Assembly (NCBI GenBank): GCA_045632625.1
Contig: JAZQWZ010000084.1
Coordinates: 1-21,793, forward strand
Direction: 5' to 3'
Source: Scatosoma sp045632625
GTDB taxonomy: Bacteria > Bacillota > Clostridia > Christensenellales > Borkfalkiaceae
DNA length: 21,793 nt
A model generated the notes under the pieces. That model was not told the DNA's origin, did not search any database, and saw only the letters and a program-made list of their open reading frames with translations. The first letter of the stretch is position 1. Every line of letters starts with the position of its first letter. Both the position numbers and the translations under genes were made by a program. Shown piece by piece: positions 8,079 to 16,313 of the stretch.

Positions 8079-8828
8079 TTATTGATATTGCACGTCAAAG
8101 AGGGTTAAGCCCTTTGCCGGCATAGTTTTTCCAAGTAAATCGCGTTTGCCCGTTTGAAACGCCTGTTTCAAACTTTCTTCCGTGCGTTTGCCGTTTGCAA
8201 GGTCTAATAACTCCCCTACCATGGTACGCACCATATTATACAAAAATCCATTGCCCGTTACGTAAATTTTTATATCTCGACCGCCAAAGGTATACTCTTC
8301 TTCCACGCGCACTTCGTACACAGTACGAACAGTCGTTTGCACGGACGAGCCGGATGCACAAAACGCTTTGAAATCATGCTCGCCCTGCATGAAACTTGCC
8401 GACTTTTGCAACGTTTGCAAATCGGGCGCATTTTCGACACGAACAGCATAGCGTTCCTTTAAGGGCATTTCACGCTTAGAAACGTATAAACTATACACGT
8501 ACGTTTTGCGTTTTGCACTGCGCGTAGAATGAAAATTTTTATCTGCATTCCAGCCATCCAAAACACGCACGCTAGGCGGTAAAAATGCGTTTAAGCAATC
8601 GGGTAATTTTTCCGCGGGAATGGTGAGTGTGTCTTCGTCGAAATGGCAAATTTGCCCCGCCGCATGCACACCCGCGTCCGTTCTGCCGCTTGCCGTGATA
8701 TTCACCGTTTTTCCAAGCCCTGCTTTCACCGCATCTTCCAACGCTTCTTGCACGGATTTGGCATTTTTTTGCCGTTGCCAGCCCGCATAATCCGTGCCGT
8801 CGTAGGCAATTTTCAAAACGTAACGCAT
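8079..8828 (-). CDS. truA: tRNA pseudouridine synthase A
   Basis: Converts uridines 38-40 in the tRNA anticodon stem to pseudouridine. The 249-residue length is typical. The N-terminus has YDGTDYAGWQRQ, and the catalytic Asp is D51 in GRTDAGVHA (residues 48-56). Further conserved blocks are SARKRKTYVYSL-like (AKRKTYVYSL), HDFKAFCASGS and GNGFLYNMVRTMVGELLD, the last being the usual TruA C-terminal signature. A strong AAGGAGG site lies 7 bases before the ATG. It follows ecfT by 38 bases. The order ecfA-ecfA-ecfT-truA is conserved across many Bacillota, which supports both this call and the neighbouring transporter calls. Confidence 0.96.
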   Translation of the reverse strand: MRYVLKIAYDGTDYAGWQRQKNAKSVQEALEDAVKAGLGKTVNITASGRTDAGVHAAGQICHFDEDTLTIPAEKLPDCLNAFLPPSVRVLDGWNADKNFHSTRSAKRKTYVYSLYVSKREMPLKERYAVRVENAPDLQTLQKSASFMQGEHDFKAFCASGSSVQTTVRTVYEVRVEEEYTFGGRDIKIYVTGNGFLYNMVRTMVGELLDLANGKRTEESLKQAFQTGKRDLLGKTMPAKGLTLFDVQYQ

Positions 8829-8866
8829 TGCGTCCTCCTTATATTTCTAACCGTTTCCTTCTTCTC

Positions 8867-9679
8867 TTAAACAATCGCGATTGTATAAATTCGCAATAAT
8901 ATGATACCTGTTAAAAGCGCCGAAAGCAATACAAACGCCAACGCATCGCGCCAACTGAAGGTCAATTTTTTGTATTTGGTCCTTATTTTACTGCCCGTAT
9001 AACATCTTGCGTCCATAGCGTCGCCCAGCTCGTCCGCACGGCGGAACGCACTGATAAGCAAGGGAATTAAAATGGGGATAATCGCTTTAATGCGCTTGAA
9101 AATATTACCGCTTTCAAAATCCGCGCCACGCGCCTTTTGCGCGTTCATAATGCGCCCTGTTTCATCCGTCAAAATGGGAATAAAGCGCAAGGCAATCGAC
9201 ATAATTAACGCCAGCTCGTGCACAGGGAAACGCACCCATTTCAATGGCGTGAGCAAGCTTTCAATACCGTCCGTAAGCGCAACGGGCGTCGTGGTTAAGG
9301 TAAGCACTGCCGACGCAAGTACCAACAGGAACAAACGCGCCGCCAAGAAAATAGTGAAATACACTGCTTCTTTTGTAATTTCGATAATACCCCACGAGAA
9401 AAGCACCGTTTCGCCTTTATAGAAAAACAGGTTTAAAATTGCCGTAAATACCAGCAAAAAGACGATGGCTTTTATCGAGCGCAATAAACTTTTTATCGGC
9501 ACGCCTGAAAAAAACGCAATCAGCAAAAATACAGCGGCGCAAGCACCGAGCGCATAGAAGTTTTCGCACAAAAATACCGCTACGATATACACAATTAAAA
9601 ACAGGATTTTCATGCGAGGGTCTAATTTATGCACGAAAGAGTTAGAGGGATAATATTGCCCAAAGGAAACATCACGCAT
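8867..9679 (-). CDS. ecfT: ECF transporter transmembrane T subunit
   Basis: Membrane coupling subunit of an energy-coupling factor vitamin/metal importer. It links the two ATPases to interchangeable substrate-binding S proteins. The 270-residue CbiQ/EcfT-type protein starts with the family's YYPSNSFVHKLDPRMK block (DPR at 20-22). Hydrophobic segments lie around residues 25-55, 68-88, 105-130, 155-172 and 245-265. The two coupling-helix motifs are AQKARG (ARG at 183-185) and MDARC (ARC at 224-226, an ARG variant), which contact the ATPases. Its start overlaps the end of the fused ecfA gene by 8 bases. No S component is encoded in the window, so this appears to be a group II (shared) ECF module whose vitamin substrates are encoded elsewhere. 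Confidence 0.94.
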   Translation of the reverse strand: MRDVSFGQYYPSNSFVHKLDPRMKILFLIVYIVAVFLCENFYALGACAAVFLLIAFFSGVPIKSLLRSIKAIVFLLVFTAILNLFFYKGETVLFSWGIIEITKEAVYFTIFLAARLFLLVLASAVLTLTTTPVALTDGIESLLTPLKWVRFPVHELALIMSIALRFIPILTDETGRIMNAQKARGADFESGNIFKRIKAIIPILIPLLISAFRRADELGDAMDARCYTGSKIRTKYKKLTFSWRDALAFVLLSALLTGIILLRIYTIAIV

Positions 9680-11561
9680 TGTCTTGTCCCCCTTTCACCA
9701 TTGAACGCACACCTGCCCCGCCCGTTTTTGCGCGCAACAACGTTTTTTCCACGAAATCCTGCGTGGTTAAATCGCAACTCACGTCCAAGCCAAGCTCGCG
9801 CATTGTGGCAAGCGTTTTCGACGTAAAAGGCACGTCTAAGCCGGCTTGCAACGCTACGTTGGTATCTTCAAATAAGTTTTTCGGCGTATCCGTCGCCACG
9901 ATTTTACCTTCGGAAAATACCGTTGCTCGCGTGCAGTTTTCAGCAATTTCATCCATATCGTGCGATACGATAATTACCGTTTTACACCAAGACTTATGCA
10001 AAGCATGCAACAAGTCCATAATTTCTTTTTTACCAAGCGGATCTAAGCCTGCCGCAGGCTCGTCTAACACCAAAATTTCAGGTTTGGTTACGATAACCCC
10101 CGCAATGGCAACGCGGCGTTTTTGACCGCCGGAAAGCGCAAAGGGAGACGCATTTTTCACACTTTCATAATCAAGCCCAACCGCTTGCAAAGCGTCCTTT
10201 ACCGCTACTGCAATTTCTTCTTCGGATAAAGTTTCGCTAAAATTTTTCAATCCAAACGCCACGTCTTCAAACACAGTTTCCGCAAACAACTGATATTCGG
10301 GATATTGAAATACCATCCCCACTTTTTTACGCAAAGCGCGGAAATCGGTGTTTTTATCCGTTAAATCAAATCCGCCCACCTGCAATATCGTTTTAGGCTG
10401 CGTTTGCTGTTTTTTGCATTTTTTCTCTTTATATTTCTTCTCTGCGGTAGGCACTTTTAAAAGCGCGTTCAAATGCTGCACAAACGTGGATTTCCCGCTG
10501 CCCGTATGCCCGATAATACCAAAAAAGTCGCCTTCGCGAATGCGCACGTTCGCACCCTGCAAGGCATGCGTTTCAAAGGGCGAAGCCGCGTTGTAAGTAT
10601 AGGATAAATTTTCGCAATACACACTGTCGTTTACAAGCGCTTGTTCCGCTTTATTTCCCGCCTCATCTTCTTCGGCAAAGGACGGCAAGGTTACAGGCGT
10701 TTTTGCAACGGCGGATACAATTTCTTCCGCCAAGGCTTCGTATGTCCATGCATCGGCTACATTCAATCCACCTTTACGCAACTGCTTGCAAATTTGCAAG
10801 GATTTGGGCATAGCCAAGGAACAGTACGCAAGCTCTTTTTCGCAGCTCAACACATCCATGGGCGTGCCTTCCATAACGATTTGCCCCTTATTCATCACAA
10901 TAGCGCGATCGGCAAGCAACGCTTCTTCGGGAAAATGCGTAATTAACAATACCGTAATATTTTCTTCCTTATTCAAGCGCAAAACAACGTCCATTACTTC
11001 TTTTCTGCCACGCGGATCAAGCATGGCAGTCGCTTCATCCAAAATAATAATTTTCGGCTTTAACGCAAGTACACCGGCAATAGCAATACGTTGTTTTTGA
11101 CCGCCCGAAAGACGTGCCACGGTTGCATTTCTATACTTTTCCATACCCACCGCCTGCAAAGCAAACGTGATACGCTCTCCAATTTCTTCACGCGGCACGC
11201 CGATATTTTCAGGCCCGAACGCTACGTCGTCCTCTACAATAGACGCCACCGTTTGGTTATCGGGATTCTGGAAAACAATACCCACCTGCTTTCGCACGTC
11301 AAATAGATTTTTCTCATCCGTTGCATCCAACCCCAAAACGGTGATCGCACCCGACGAGGGCGTGAGCAATCCGTTGGTCAAACGCGCAAGCGTAGATTTA
11401 CCGCTTCCGTTGTGCCCAAGCACGGCGACAAATTCCCCTTCCCGCACGGAAAAATCAATACTATCAAGCGCGAAACCACTCTCCAACGCAAAAGCGTCGT
11501 TGGAGTTTTCTTCCGCTTCCTGATAGGAAAAATGCACTTTTTTGAACTCAATAGCTTGCAT
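9672..11561 (-). CDS. ecfA: Fused ECF transporter ATPase, EcfA1-EcfA2 in one chain
   Basis: A 629-residue protein with two complete ABC ATPase domains, which in most Bacillota are separate ecfA1 and ecfA2 genes. Domain 1 (about 1-245): Walker A GHNGSGKST (49-57), Q-loop FQNPDNQ, signature LSGGQ (151-155), Walker B with catalytic Glu IIILDE (171-176), switch His209. Domain 2 (about 312-570): Walker A GHTGSGKST (351-359), Q-loop FQYPEYQLF, LSGGQ (476-480), ILVLDE (496-501), His534. Both sites keep all catalytic residues, so both should hydrolyse ATP. The linker (about 250-311) is acidic and Ala-rich, and a Lys-rich insert (KKYKEKKCKK) lies after Walker A of domain 2. The C-terminal 60 residues resemble the EcfA2 tail. 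There is no internal stop, start with ribosome-binding site, or frameshift between the halves, so this looks like a true fusion. Confidence 0.93.
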   Translation of the reverse strand: MQAIEFKKVHFSYQEAEENSNDAFALESGFALDSIDFSVREGEFVAVLGHNGSGKSTLARLTNGLLTPSSGAITVLGLDATDEKNLFDVRKQVGIVFQNPDNQTVASIVEDDVAFGPENIGVPREEIGERITFALQAVGMEKYRNATVARLSGGQKQRIAIAGVLALKPKIIILDEATAMLDPRGRKEVMDVVLRLNKEENITVLLITHFPEEALLADRAIVMNKGQIVMEGTPMDVLSCEKELAYCSLAMPKSLQICKQLRKGGLNVADAWTYEALAEEIVSAVAKTPVTLPSFAEEDEAGNKAEQALVNDSVYCENLSYTYNAASPFETHALQGANVRIREGDFFGIIGHTGSGKSTFVQHLNALLKVPTAEKKYKEKKCKKQQTQPKTILQVGGFDLTDKNTDFRALRKKVGMVFQYPEYQLFAETVFEDVAFGLKNFSETLSEEEIAVAVKDALQAVGLDYESVKNASPFALSGGQKRRVAIAGVIVTKPEILVLDEPAAGLDPLGKKEIMDLLHALHKSWCKTVIIVSHDMDEIAENCTRATVFSEGKIVATDTPKNLFEDTNVALQAGLDVPFTSKTLATMRELGLDVSCDLTTQDFVEKTLLRAKTGGAGVRSMVKGGQDNA

Positions 11562-11626
11562 TTACTTTAATCCTTACTATCTTTTCTTTTATCCATATAC
11601 GCATATTACTTGCGTACATGGTGCCG

Positions 11627-12628
11627 TTATTTACCTAAATGATTGATAAAATATTCACCATTTGCCTTTATAGTAACGACAATACTGCCTTGCAAATCGG
11701 TACGATGCATAGTAACGTTTGCCAAACTTAATCTATCGCAAACTTCCTTGTCAGGATGCCCATACAAGTTTCGCTCCCCACAAGAAACAATCGCATGTTT
11801 CAGCGTAGGCATATGCGCAAGCAGGTTGTTTCCCGTTGCATCCGCACTGCCGTGATGCCCTACCTTTAAAATTTCCGTAGCGCTCAGCGAAACGCCTGAA
11901 ATTGCACCAAGCGTATCGTCCATAACCAGCTTATCTTCCACAGTTTGCGGCACGTCGCTCATCAACAATACGCTAACGCCTTGATAATCCAGCCAAAAAG
12001 CCGAAGCGGATAAATTATTGTTGAAAGTTGCCGTATTTTCTTCCACGTCTAAGGTGTAAGGATAAATACATCGAAGCGTATAGCCATATTCACCGCTCGT
12101 CGATAAATCTATCGAACGTGATGCGTACGACCAAAGCACGTTTTCACGCGTCAACTGCGTATACAAAGTGGCATACGCTACGTTTTCCGTTACATCGCAT
12201 TTCGGCAAAAAGGCGTGCGCCACTTTCTTGCGTTTTACCACTTCGGCAAGCCCGCCCGAGTGGTCGCTATCCGCATGCGTTACCACCAAATAATCAATCG
12301 TTTTGATTTTAAGCCTTCGCAAATAGCGCATAAGCGCCGTAGTATTTGTTTCATCGCCGTTGCCGCCGTCAATCAGCATGATTTTACCATCAGGCAATTC
12401 CACAAGCGTGCAATCACCTTGACCAACGTCAATGAAATGCACACGCAACTGACCGTCCTGCCGTTTATCCACGTCTGGTAAACCGAAGCCGTATTTCCAA
12501 GTATCAGGCGGTACGAATGCGGAAAAGATACAAATAGCGAGAAAAACCGCCAAAACACAAGAAAAAGCAATGCGTTTATATTTGGCTATTCGTTTTTCTA
12601 TTTTCTCTTTTTCCGCCGCGAATCCCAT
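11627..12628 (-). CDS. Membrane-anchored ComEC-like metallo-beta-lactamase-fold hydrolase
   Basis: The 333-residue protein has a charged N-terminus, one hydrophobic helix (about residues 20-41, AFSCVLAVFLAICIFSAFV), and a metallo-beta-lactamase fold resembling the C-terminal domain of the DNA-uptake channel ComEC/Rec2. Visible metal-ligand motifs are THADSDHSGG (the HxDxDH motif), LLMSDVP and KVGHHGS, preceded by the family's start block VHFIDVGQGDCTLVELPDG and IDGGNG. The helix suggests it works outside the membrane as a tethered enzyme. Stand-alone proteins of this type are widespread in Bacillota, and their substrate (nuclease or phosphodiesterase activity is plausible) is mostly unknown. 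The competence/ComEC transmembrane part is absent. It lies 28 bases after mrp and 65 bases before ecfA on the same strand. Confidence 0.88.
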   Translation of the reverse strand: MGFAAEKEKIEKRIAKYKRIAFSCVLAVFLAICIFSAFVPPDTWKYGFGLPDVDKRQDGQLRVHFIDVGQGDCTLVELPDGKIMLIDGGNGDETNTTALMRYLRRLKIKTIDYLVVTHADSDHSGGLAEVVKRKKVAHAFLPKCDVTENVAYATLYTQLTRENVLWSYASRSIDLSTSGEYGYTLRCIYPYTLDVEENTATFNNNLSASAFWLDYQGVSVLLMSDVPQTVEDKLVMDDTLGAISGVSLSATEILKVGHHGSADATGNNLLAHMPTLKHAIVSCGERNLYGHPDKEVCDRLSLANVTMHRTDLQGSIVVTIKANGEYFINHLGK

Positions 12629-12656
12629 ACCTTTTTATCCTATTGTATATACCTTT

Positions 12657-13499
12657 TTACGCTTTTGTTTGCGCCTTTTCAATTTGCACAAATACTTCTT
12701 CCAACGCGTCCGTTTGATAATCTTCTATTCTGCCGTTGTCTGCCAAAACGGAAATTTGCGCATCCAAAGGCAATTTTGCCACAGCAGGAATACCAAACTC
12801 TTTGGCAATCGCATCCGCTTTGCTTGTACCGAATACGGGGATTTTCTTACCGCAATCGGGGCAGGAAAGATAACTCATATTTTCCACCAAACCCAGCACG
12901 GGTACGTTCATAATATTTGCCATATTGATGGCTTTTTCCACCACCATTTTCACCAAATCCTGCGGCGTCGTTACTACCACGATACCGGAAATGGGAATGC
13001 TTTGAAACACGGTAAGCGGTACGTCGCCCGTTCCCGGGGGCATATCGATAAACAGCAAATCGACGTCCTTCCAAATAACGTCCGTCCAAAATTGCATAAC
13101 CGTACCCGAAATAACCATACCGCGCCAAACGACGGGCATATTTTCCTGATCCAAAAGCAGGTTCATAGACATAAGCTGCATGCCCGACGGCGAAAGCACC
13201 GTATCGATACCAGCCTCGCTACCCGTTGCGTGTTCGTGTACCCCGAACATATGCGGAATGGAAGGACCTGTAATATCGGCGTCCATAATACCTACGCTGT
13301 TGCCTTTCTTTTGCGCCAAAGACGCTAAAAGCGCCGTCGTAAGCGATTTACCCACGCCGCCCTTGCCGCTCACCACGCCGATCACCTTTTTTATCGACGA
13401 GTCCTTATGCGGCGGTTTCAAAAAGCTTTGTTTATCCTGTTTTCTCGACGCACAATTCGAGGAACAACTGGAACAGTTGTGCGTACAATTTTCACTCAT
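12657..13499 (-). CDS. mrp: Mrp/NBP35-type Fe-S cluster carrier ATPase
   Basis: A 280-residue P-loop ATPase of the Mrp/ApbC/Nbp35 family, thought to hold and transfer 4Fe-4S clusters to apoproteins. The deviant Walker A is GVVSGKGGVGKS, followed by IMDADITGPSIPHMFG, WRGMVISG and LLFIDMPPGTGD. The CxxC that bridges a cluster between subunits is in YLSCPDCGKK. An N-terminal Cys cluster (C5, C9, C12, C16 in SENCTHNCSSCSSNC) precedes the ATPase domain, a feature of many clostridial homologues and reminiscent of the eukaryotic Nbp35 ferredoxin-like motif. The start is set at 13499 because a GGAG site lies 10 bases ahead; the ATG 27 bases further upstream would place that site inside the gene. It is the first gene of its operon, behind a consensus promoter, and would fit cluster delivery to the Fe-S enzymes typical of anaerobes. 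Confidence 0.93.
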   Translation of the reverse strand: MSENCTHNCSSCSSNCASRKQDKQSFLKPPHKDSSIKKVIGVVSGKGGVGKSLTTALLASLAQKKGNSVGIMDADITGPSIPHMFGVHEHATGSEAGIDTVLSPSGMQLMSMNLLLDQENMPVVWRGMVISGTVMQFWTDVIWKDVDLLFIDMPPGTGDVPLTVFQSIPISGIVVVTTPQDLVKMVVEKAINMANIMNVPVLGLVENMSYLSCPDCGKKIPVFGTSKADAIAKEFGIPAVAKLPLDAQISVLADNGRIEDYQTDALEEVFVQIEKAQTKA

Positions 13500-13528
13500 A
13501 AGCCATACACTCCTTTTTATGCCCATTT

Positions 13529-13557
13529 ATTATACACTTGTTGCCAAAATTTGTCAA
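13529..13557 (-). promoter_or_regulatory. Consensus sigma-A promoter for mrp operon
   Basis: On the minus strand, TTGACA (13552-13557), exactly 17 bases, then TATAAT (13529-13534): a perfect match to the housekeeping consensus. It lies 30 bases ahead of the mrp start and is divergent from the SRP RNA promoter. Confidence 0.9.
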
Positions 13558-13616
13558 GATATTTGCATTGCTATCGACAATTAACAAACAAAAACGCAAA
13601 AAAGATTGAAAAATGG

Positions 13617-13645
13617 TTGCATTCAAGTGTAAAATGATGTATAAT
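13617..13645 (+). promoter_or_regulatory. Promoter of the SRP RNA gene
   Basis: TATAAT at 13640-13645 is preceded, 17 bases upstream, by TTGCAT (13617-13622), a weak -35 match. The first G of the RNA at 13651 is 6 bases after the -10 box, as expected for the start site. Confidence 0.75.
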
Positions 13646-13650
13646 AAGTA

Positions 13651-13918
13651 GGCTGCGCGTAGGCGGGGAGGTAGCGGCACCCTGTATCTGCAATCCGCTA
13701 TAGCAGAGCTGAATGCCTTTCCAGACGAGGTTTATGGAAGGTTGCGCGCCGTAAGGAACGTTGATCGTAAGGTCTTATGCAACGCAATGCCGTGAACCGT
13801 GTCAGGACGGGAACGTAGCAGCACTAAGCGGATGTTTGCGTGTGCCATAGGGTAGCTTTACGGGAGTCACCTGCGGCGTTTCCACTTCGGTAAATTTCGG
13901 CGAAAAAGGATCGCGCAG
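13651..13918 (+). ncRNA. ffs: Signal recognition particle RNA, large Bacillus/Clostridium type
   Basis: A 268-base RNA of the long (6S/scRNA) type with both Alu and S domains. The 5' end CTGCGCG (13653-13659) pairs perfectly with the 3' end CGCGCAG (13912-13918). The 5' part carries the Alu-domain blocks GGGGAGGTAGCGG and CAATCCGCTATAGCAGAG. The S domain near 13795-13830 has the Ffh-binding hairpin: a GGAA tetraloop at 13810-13813 closed by ACG/CGT, flanked by GTCAGG and AGCAGC of the conserved symmetric and asymmetric loops. It partners with Ffh (and in Bacillus with HBsu on the Alu domain) to target nascent membrane and secreted proteins. It has its own promoter and is followed directly by a run of seven T (13919-13925), so the mature 3' end is probably near 13918-13925. 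Confidence 0.95.
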
Positions 13919-13958
13919 TTTTTTTGTATATTCCGAGGACGTCCCCCGATAAAAGCAA

Positions 13959-13995
13959 GGGTTAAGGAAACCAACCGTTTCCTTAACCCGTTTTT
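13959..13995 (+). terminator. Strong intrinsic terminator after SRP RNA
   Basis: A 13-base-pair perfect stem, GGGTTAAGGAAAC (13959-13971) with its complement (13977-13989) across the loop CAACC, followed by GTTTTTAT. It lies 40 bases after the end of the SRP RNA. The reverse strand reads into TTGCTTTT, so it may also end dinB transcription from the other side. Confidence 0.88.
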
Positions 13996-14039
13996 ATATG
14001 CAAGCGTAGAGACATTCTCTCGCTGATAAAAGCAGTATG

Positions 14040-15317
14040 TTACGTTTCTTGCGTTTTATCCTGCTTTGGGGCAACTTTTTCACTGGAAATTGTTTCTTCC
14101 TTTTTACCGCGAATATCCAAGCCGTTCAACTTCTCGTCCTGCAACACAACGCCGCGTTGCAAAGTTGCATAGCCGTACTTTTCCCTAATTTTCGCCACCG
14201 CGTTTTCCGCCCGTTCTTTTTTATCGTATTCCGCCTTATTCGTCGCTTCGCCGATGGTCAGCTGTTCCACGTGATAATCAAACCCTGACGTCGTTACCCC
14301 CAACAGTCGCACCTTTGCGCCTAGCGGATAGTGTTTACAAAACAAGGAATAGGCAGTTTTTGCAATATCCGAACAAAGCGCCGTCGGTTCCACTTTCGTT
14401 TGCCAAGAAAAAAACTCCAGCCTATCGTTACGAACGGTAACGTGCACAGTACTTGCCCTGCCGACGTTTGCCTGTCGTTGGCGCGCGGCAACACTTTCGC
14501 TAATGGCATACAGCCAACGCTTGACTTCTTCCCTATCGGTAATATCCTTAGGCAGCGTTGTAGAATTGCCTACCGATTTCAAATCCTCAATCTTCTTTTC
14601 CCATTTAACAGGCTCGTCGTCCTCTCCGCGCGCGTGTATGCGCATTTGTCTACCGCGCTTGCCAAAGCGTTTTCTTAGCAGTTCTTCCTCTGCGTGCGCC
14701 AAATCCCCTATGGTATAAATACCCAAATGATGCAAGGTTTCTCTCGTCGCACCGCCCACCATAAACAACTCGCCCACAGGTAAAGGAAATACTACTTGCC
14801 GATAGTTTTCTTTGCTAATACAAGTAACAGCGTTAGGCTTTTTCAACTCGGACGCCAGTTTCGCAAAAATTTTATTATAGCTTACGCCGATGGAAACCGT
14901 CAAGCCCAGCTCTTTTTGCACTTCCTTTCTAATTCGCTCCGCAATCGTATATCCGTCCCCGAATAGCATCGTACTTTCCGTTACGTCCAAAGCACACTCG
15001 TCAATGCTGCATTCTTCAATTTTTTCCGTATAGCGGCCGTAAATAGCCTTTACCATTTCCGAATAACGCTTATATTCGTGATAATGTGAACCAACCATTT
15101 GCACGTTCGGGCATTTTTTTAAGGCAGAATACACTGTTTCCGCCGTTTTAATACCATACTTTTTCGCTTCTTCGTTTTTAGCAAGCACAATCCCGTGCCG
15201 TTCCTTTGGATCGCCGCATACAATCAAGGGTTTCCCTGCCAAATCGGGATTGAGCGCAATCTCCACCGAAGCAAAAAAATTATTTAAATCGGAGTGTAAA
15301 ATCACCCGTTCGCGCAT
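14040..15317 (-). CDS. dinB: DNA polymerase IV (Y family)
   Basis: Error-prone translesion DNA polymerase of 425 residues. The palm starts with VILHSDLNNFFASVE: D10 is the first metal ligand and F14/F15 mark the steric gate. The second metal site is CSIDECALDVT (D106, E107). The fingers region has IVLAKNEEAKKYGIKT, the thumb has SIGVSYNKIFAKLASELKKPN followed by the helix-hairpin-helix GGATRETLHHLGIYTIGDLA, and the little-finger domain runs from about 240 to 355. The C-terminal tail (about 380-425) is charged and Gln/Glu/Lys-rich, and I do not see an obvious QLxLF-type clamp-binding motif there. The HSDLNNF form is typical of clostridial DinB. It starts 24 bases downstream of the thioredoxin-reductase-like gene and probably shares its promoter. 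No SOS (LexA) box was recognised. Confidence 0.94.
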   Translation of the reverse strand: MRERVILHSDLNNFFASVEIALNPDLAGKPLIVCGDPKERHGIVLAKNEEAKKYGIKTAETVYSALKKCPNVQMVGSHYHEYKRYSEMVKAIYGRYTEKIEECSIDECALDVTESTMLFGDGYTIAERIRKEVQKELGLTVSIGVSYNKIFAKLASELKKPNAVTCISKENYRQVVFPLPVGELFMVGGATRETLHHLGIYTIGDLAHAEEELLRKRFGKRGRQMRIHARGEDDEPVKWEKKIEDLKSVGNSTTLPKDITDREEVKRWLYAISESVAARQRQANVGRASTVHVTVRNDRLEFFSWQTKVEPTALCSDIAKTAYSLFCKHYPLGAKVRLLGVTTSGFDYHVEQLTIGEATNKAEYDKKERAENAVAKIREKYGYATLQRGVVLQDEKLNGLDIRGKKEETISSEKVAPKQDKTQET

Positions 15318-15341
15318 AGTCTTTTTCGTTTCCTTATTTAC

Positions 15342-16205
15342 TTATTTTTCCGTTTTGTATTTTGCCAAATACGACGTTACTGAATGCGCCGCGACGTTTC
15401 CTTCCCCCACTGCCTTGGCGTATTGATAAGGCCGCCCCGTACAATCGCCTGCTGCGTATAAGCCTTGCAGGTTGGTTTGCATGTCACGATGCACGTTTAC
15501 GTGATTATCAAGCATTTCAAGGCCGTCTACCAGCGTGTTTGCGGCAATACTTTCACGCAAGGAAAATACGCCGTCTACCGCAAACTCTTTATCAGCAAAA
15601 ATCAGCTTTTCTACGCGTTTATCGCCTGCGATTTCCACGGGCATTTTTTTGATTATTTCCACGTTTTCAAGATGAATTTCCACGTCCTTATACATAGCAA
15701 CCAAATACACTTTTTGCGCAAACGACGCCAAATGTTCAATCTCGTGTTCCAAGCGTTTGGACGTGCAAATTACGCCGATCGTTTTGCCTTTATACAAAAA
15801 ACCATCGCAGGTAGCGCAGGTGCTTACGCCGCGCCCGACAAACTCCGTTTCCCCTTTAATGGTCTTTACACTTTCTACACCGCAAGCAAGAATAACTGCC
15901 CTGCTTTCATAGTATCCGCCCTGTTGCGTCGCAACGCCAAATTTACCATTCAACGCGTACACGCCTGCCACCTTTTCTTCATTTATTGCAATTTCTTCTT
16001 CATCAAGCTGTGCTTGCAACGCATTTAAAAACGCTTTACCGCTAACTGCGGAAAGCCCGGGATAATTGCGAATAAGCTCTGCTTTTTCAATTTTTTCAGA
16101 CAAGTGTTTTGAGCCAAACAGCAAAAAACTTTTGCCGTTGGCTTTTAAAGTAAGCGCTGCGGATATCCCCGCCACGCCGCTGCCGATAACAATACAATCT
16201 ACCAT
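15342..16205 (-). CDS. Thioredoxin-reductase-like flavoprotein lacking the NAD(P)H motif (FFTR-like)
   Basis: A 287-residue FAD protein of the low-molecular-weight thioredoxin reductase fold. The N-terminal FAD motif is GSGVAG (8-13). The redox-active disulfide is CATC (C130, C133, then DG), and the C-terminal FAD block is GLYAAGDCTGRPYQYAKAVGEG. In place of the central nucleotide-binding loop (GGGxSA in NADPH-dependent enzymes) it reads IGVICTSKRLEHE (about 143-155), with no Gly-rich turn. The HRRxxxR NADPH-phosphate motif is also missing (YLVAMYKDVEI). That combination is known from ferredoxin-dependent flavin thioredoxin reductases (FFTR) of clostridia, so ferredoxin may be its electron donor. 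No thioredoxin gene is adjacent. The start at 16205 is chosen for its AAGGAG site; an in-frame start further upstream would swallow that site. It leads a two-gene unit with dinB. Confidence 0.88.
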   Translation of the reverse strand: MVDCIVIGSGVAGISAALTLKANGKSFLLFGSKHLSEKIEKAELIRNYPGLSAVSGKAFLNALQAQLDEEEIAINEEKVAGVYALNGKFGVATQQGGYYESRAVILACGVESVKTIKGETEFVGRGVSTCATCDGFLYKGKTIGVICTSKRLEHEIEHLASFAQKVYLVAMYKDVEIHLENVEIIKKMPVEIAGDKRVEKLIFADKEFAVDGVFSLRESIAANTLVDGLEMLDNHVNVHRDMQTNLQGLYAAGDCTGRPYQYAKAVGEGNVAAHSVTSYLAKYKTEK

Positions 16206-16223
16206 ATTTTTCTCCTTAAAAAG

Positions 16224-16252
16224 AGTATACCACAAACCCTACAAAAAATCAA
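16224..16252 (-). promoter_or_regulatory. Promoter for the flavoprotein-dinB unit
   Basis: On the minus strand, TTGATT (16247-16252), a 17-base spacer, then TATACT (16224-16229), 18 bases ahead of the flavoprotein start codon. Spacing and position fit a housekeeping promoter. Confidence 0.75.
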
Positions 16253-16272
16253 GCTCTCATTATATTTTCTAT

Positions 16273-16303
16273 AAAAAATGCCCTTTCGCTTTCACAAAAG
16301 GGC
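16273..16303 (-). terminator. Intrinsic terminator after the Ser-rich lipoprotein pair
   Basis: On the minus strand, GCCCTTT (16297-16303) pairs with AAAGGGC (16280-16286) around a 10-base loop and is followed by ATTTTTT (complement of 16273-16279). It begins 11 bases after the stop of the downstream lipoprotein. Confidence 0.85.
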
Positions 16304-16313
16304 TTGATATTCG

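Noticed and set aside
8066..8098. Upstream TTG start for the membrane protein gene
   Set aside because: It would overlap the end of truA, has no ribosome-binding site, and adds a charged stretch; the ATG at 8065 has AAAGGA ahead of it.
11612..11622. 11-mer GCGTACATGGT also found at 21561-21571
   Set aside because: An 11-base match within about 22 kb is expected by chance many times over; no surrounding similarity.
11562..11626. Riboswitch upstream of the ECF transporter genes
   Set aside because: The gap is only 65 bases, with no recognisable aptamer stems; transcription most likely comes through from the mrp promoter.
12570..13328. 252-codon plus-strand frame across mrp
   Set aside because: His/Arg/Phe-rich translation typical of an antisense shadow; mrp on the minus strand is fully conserved over this span.
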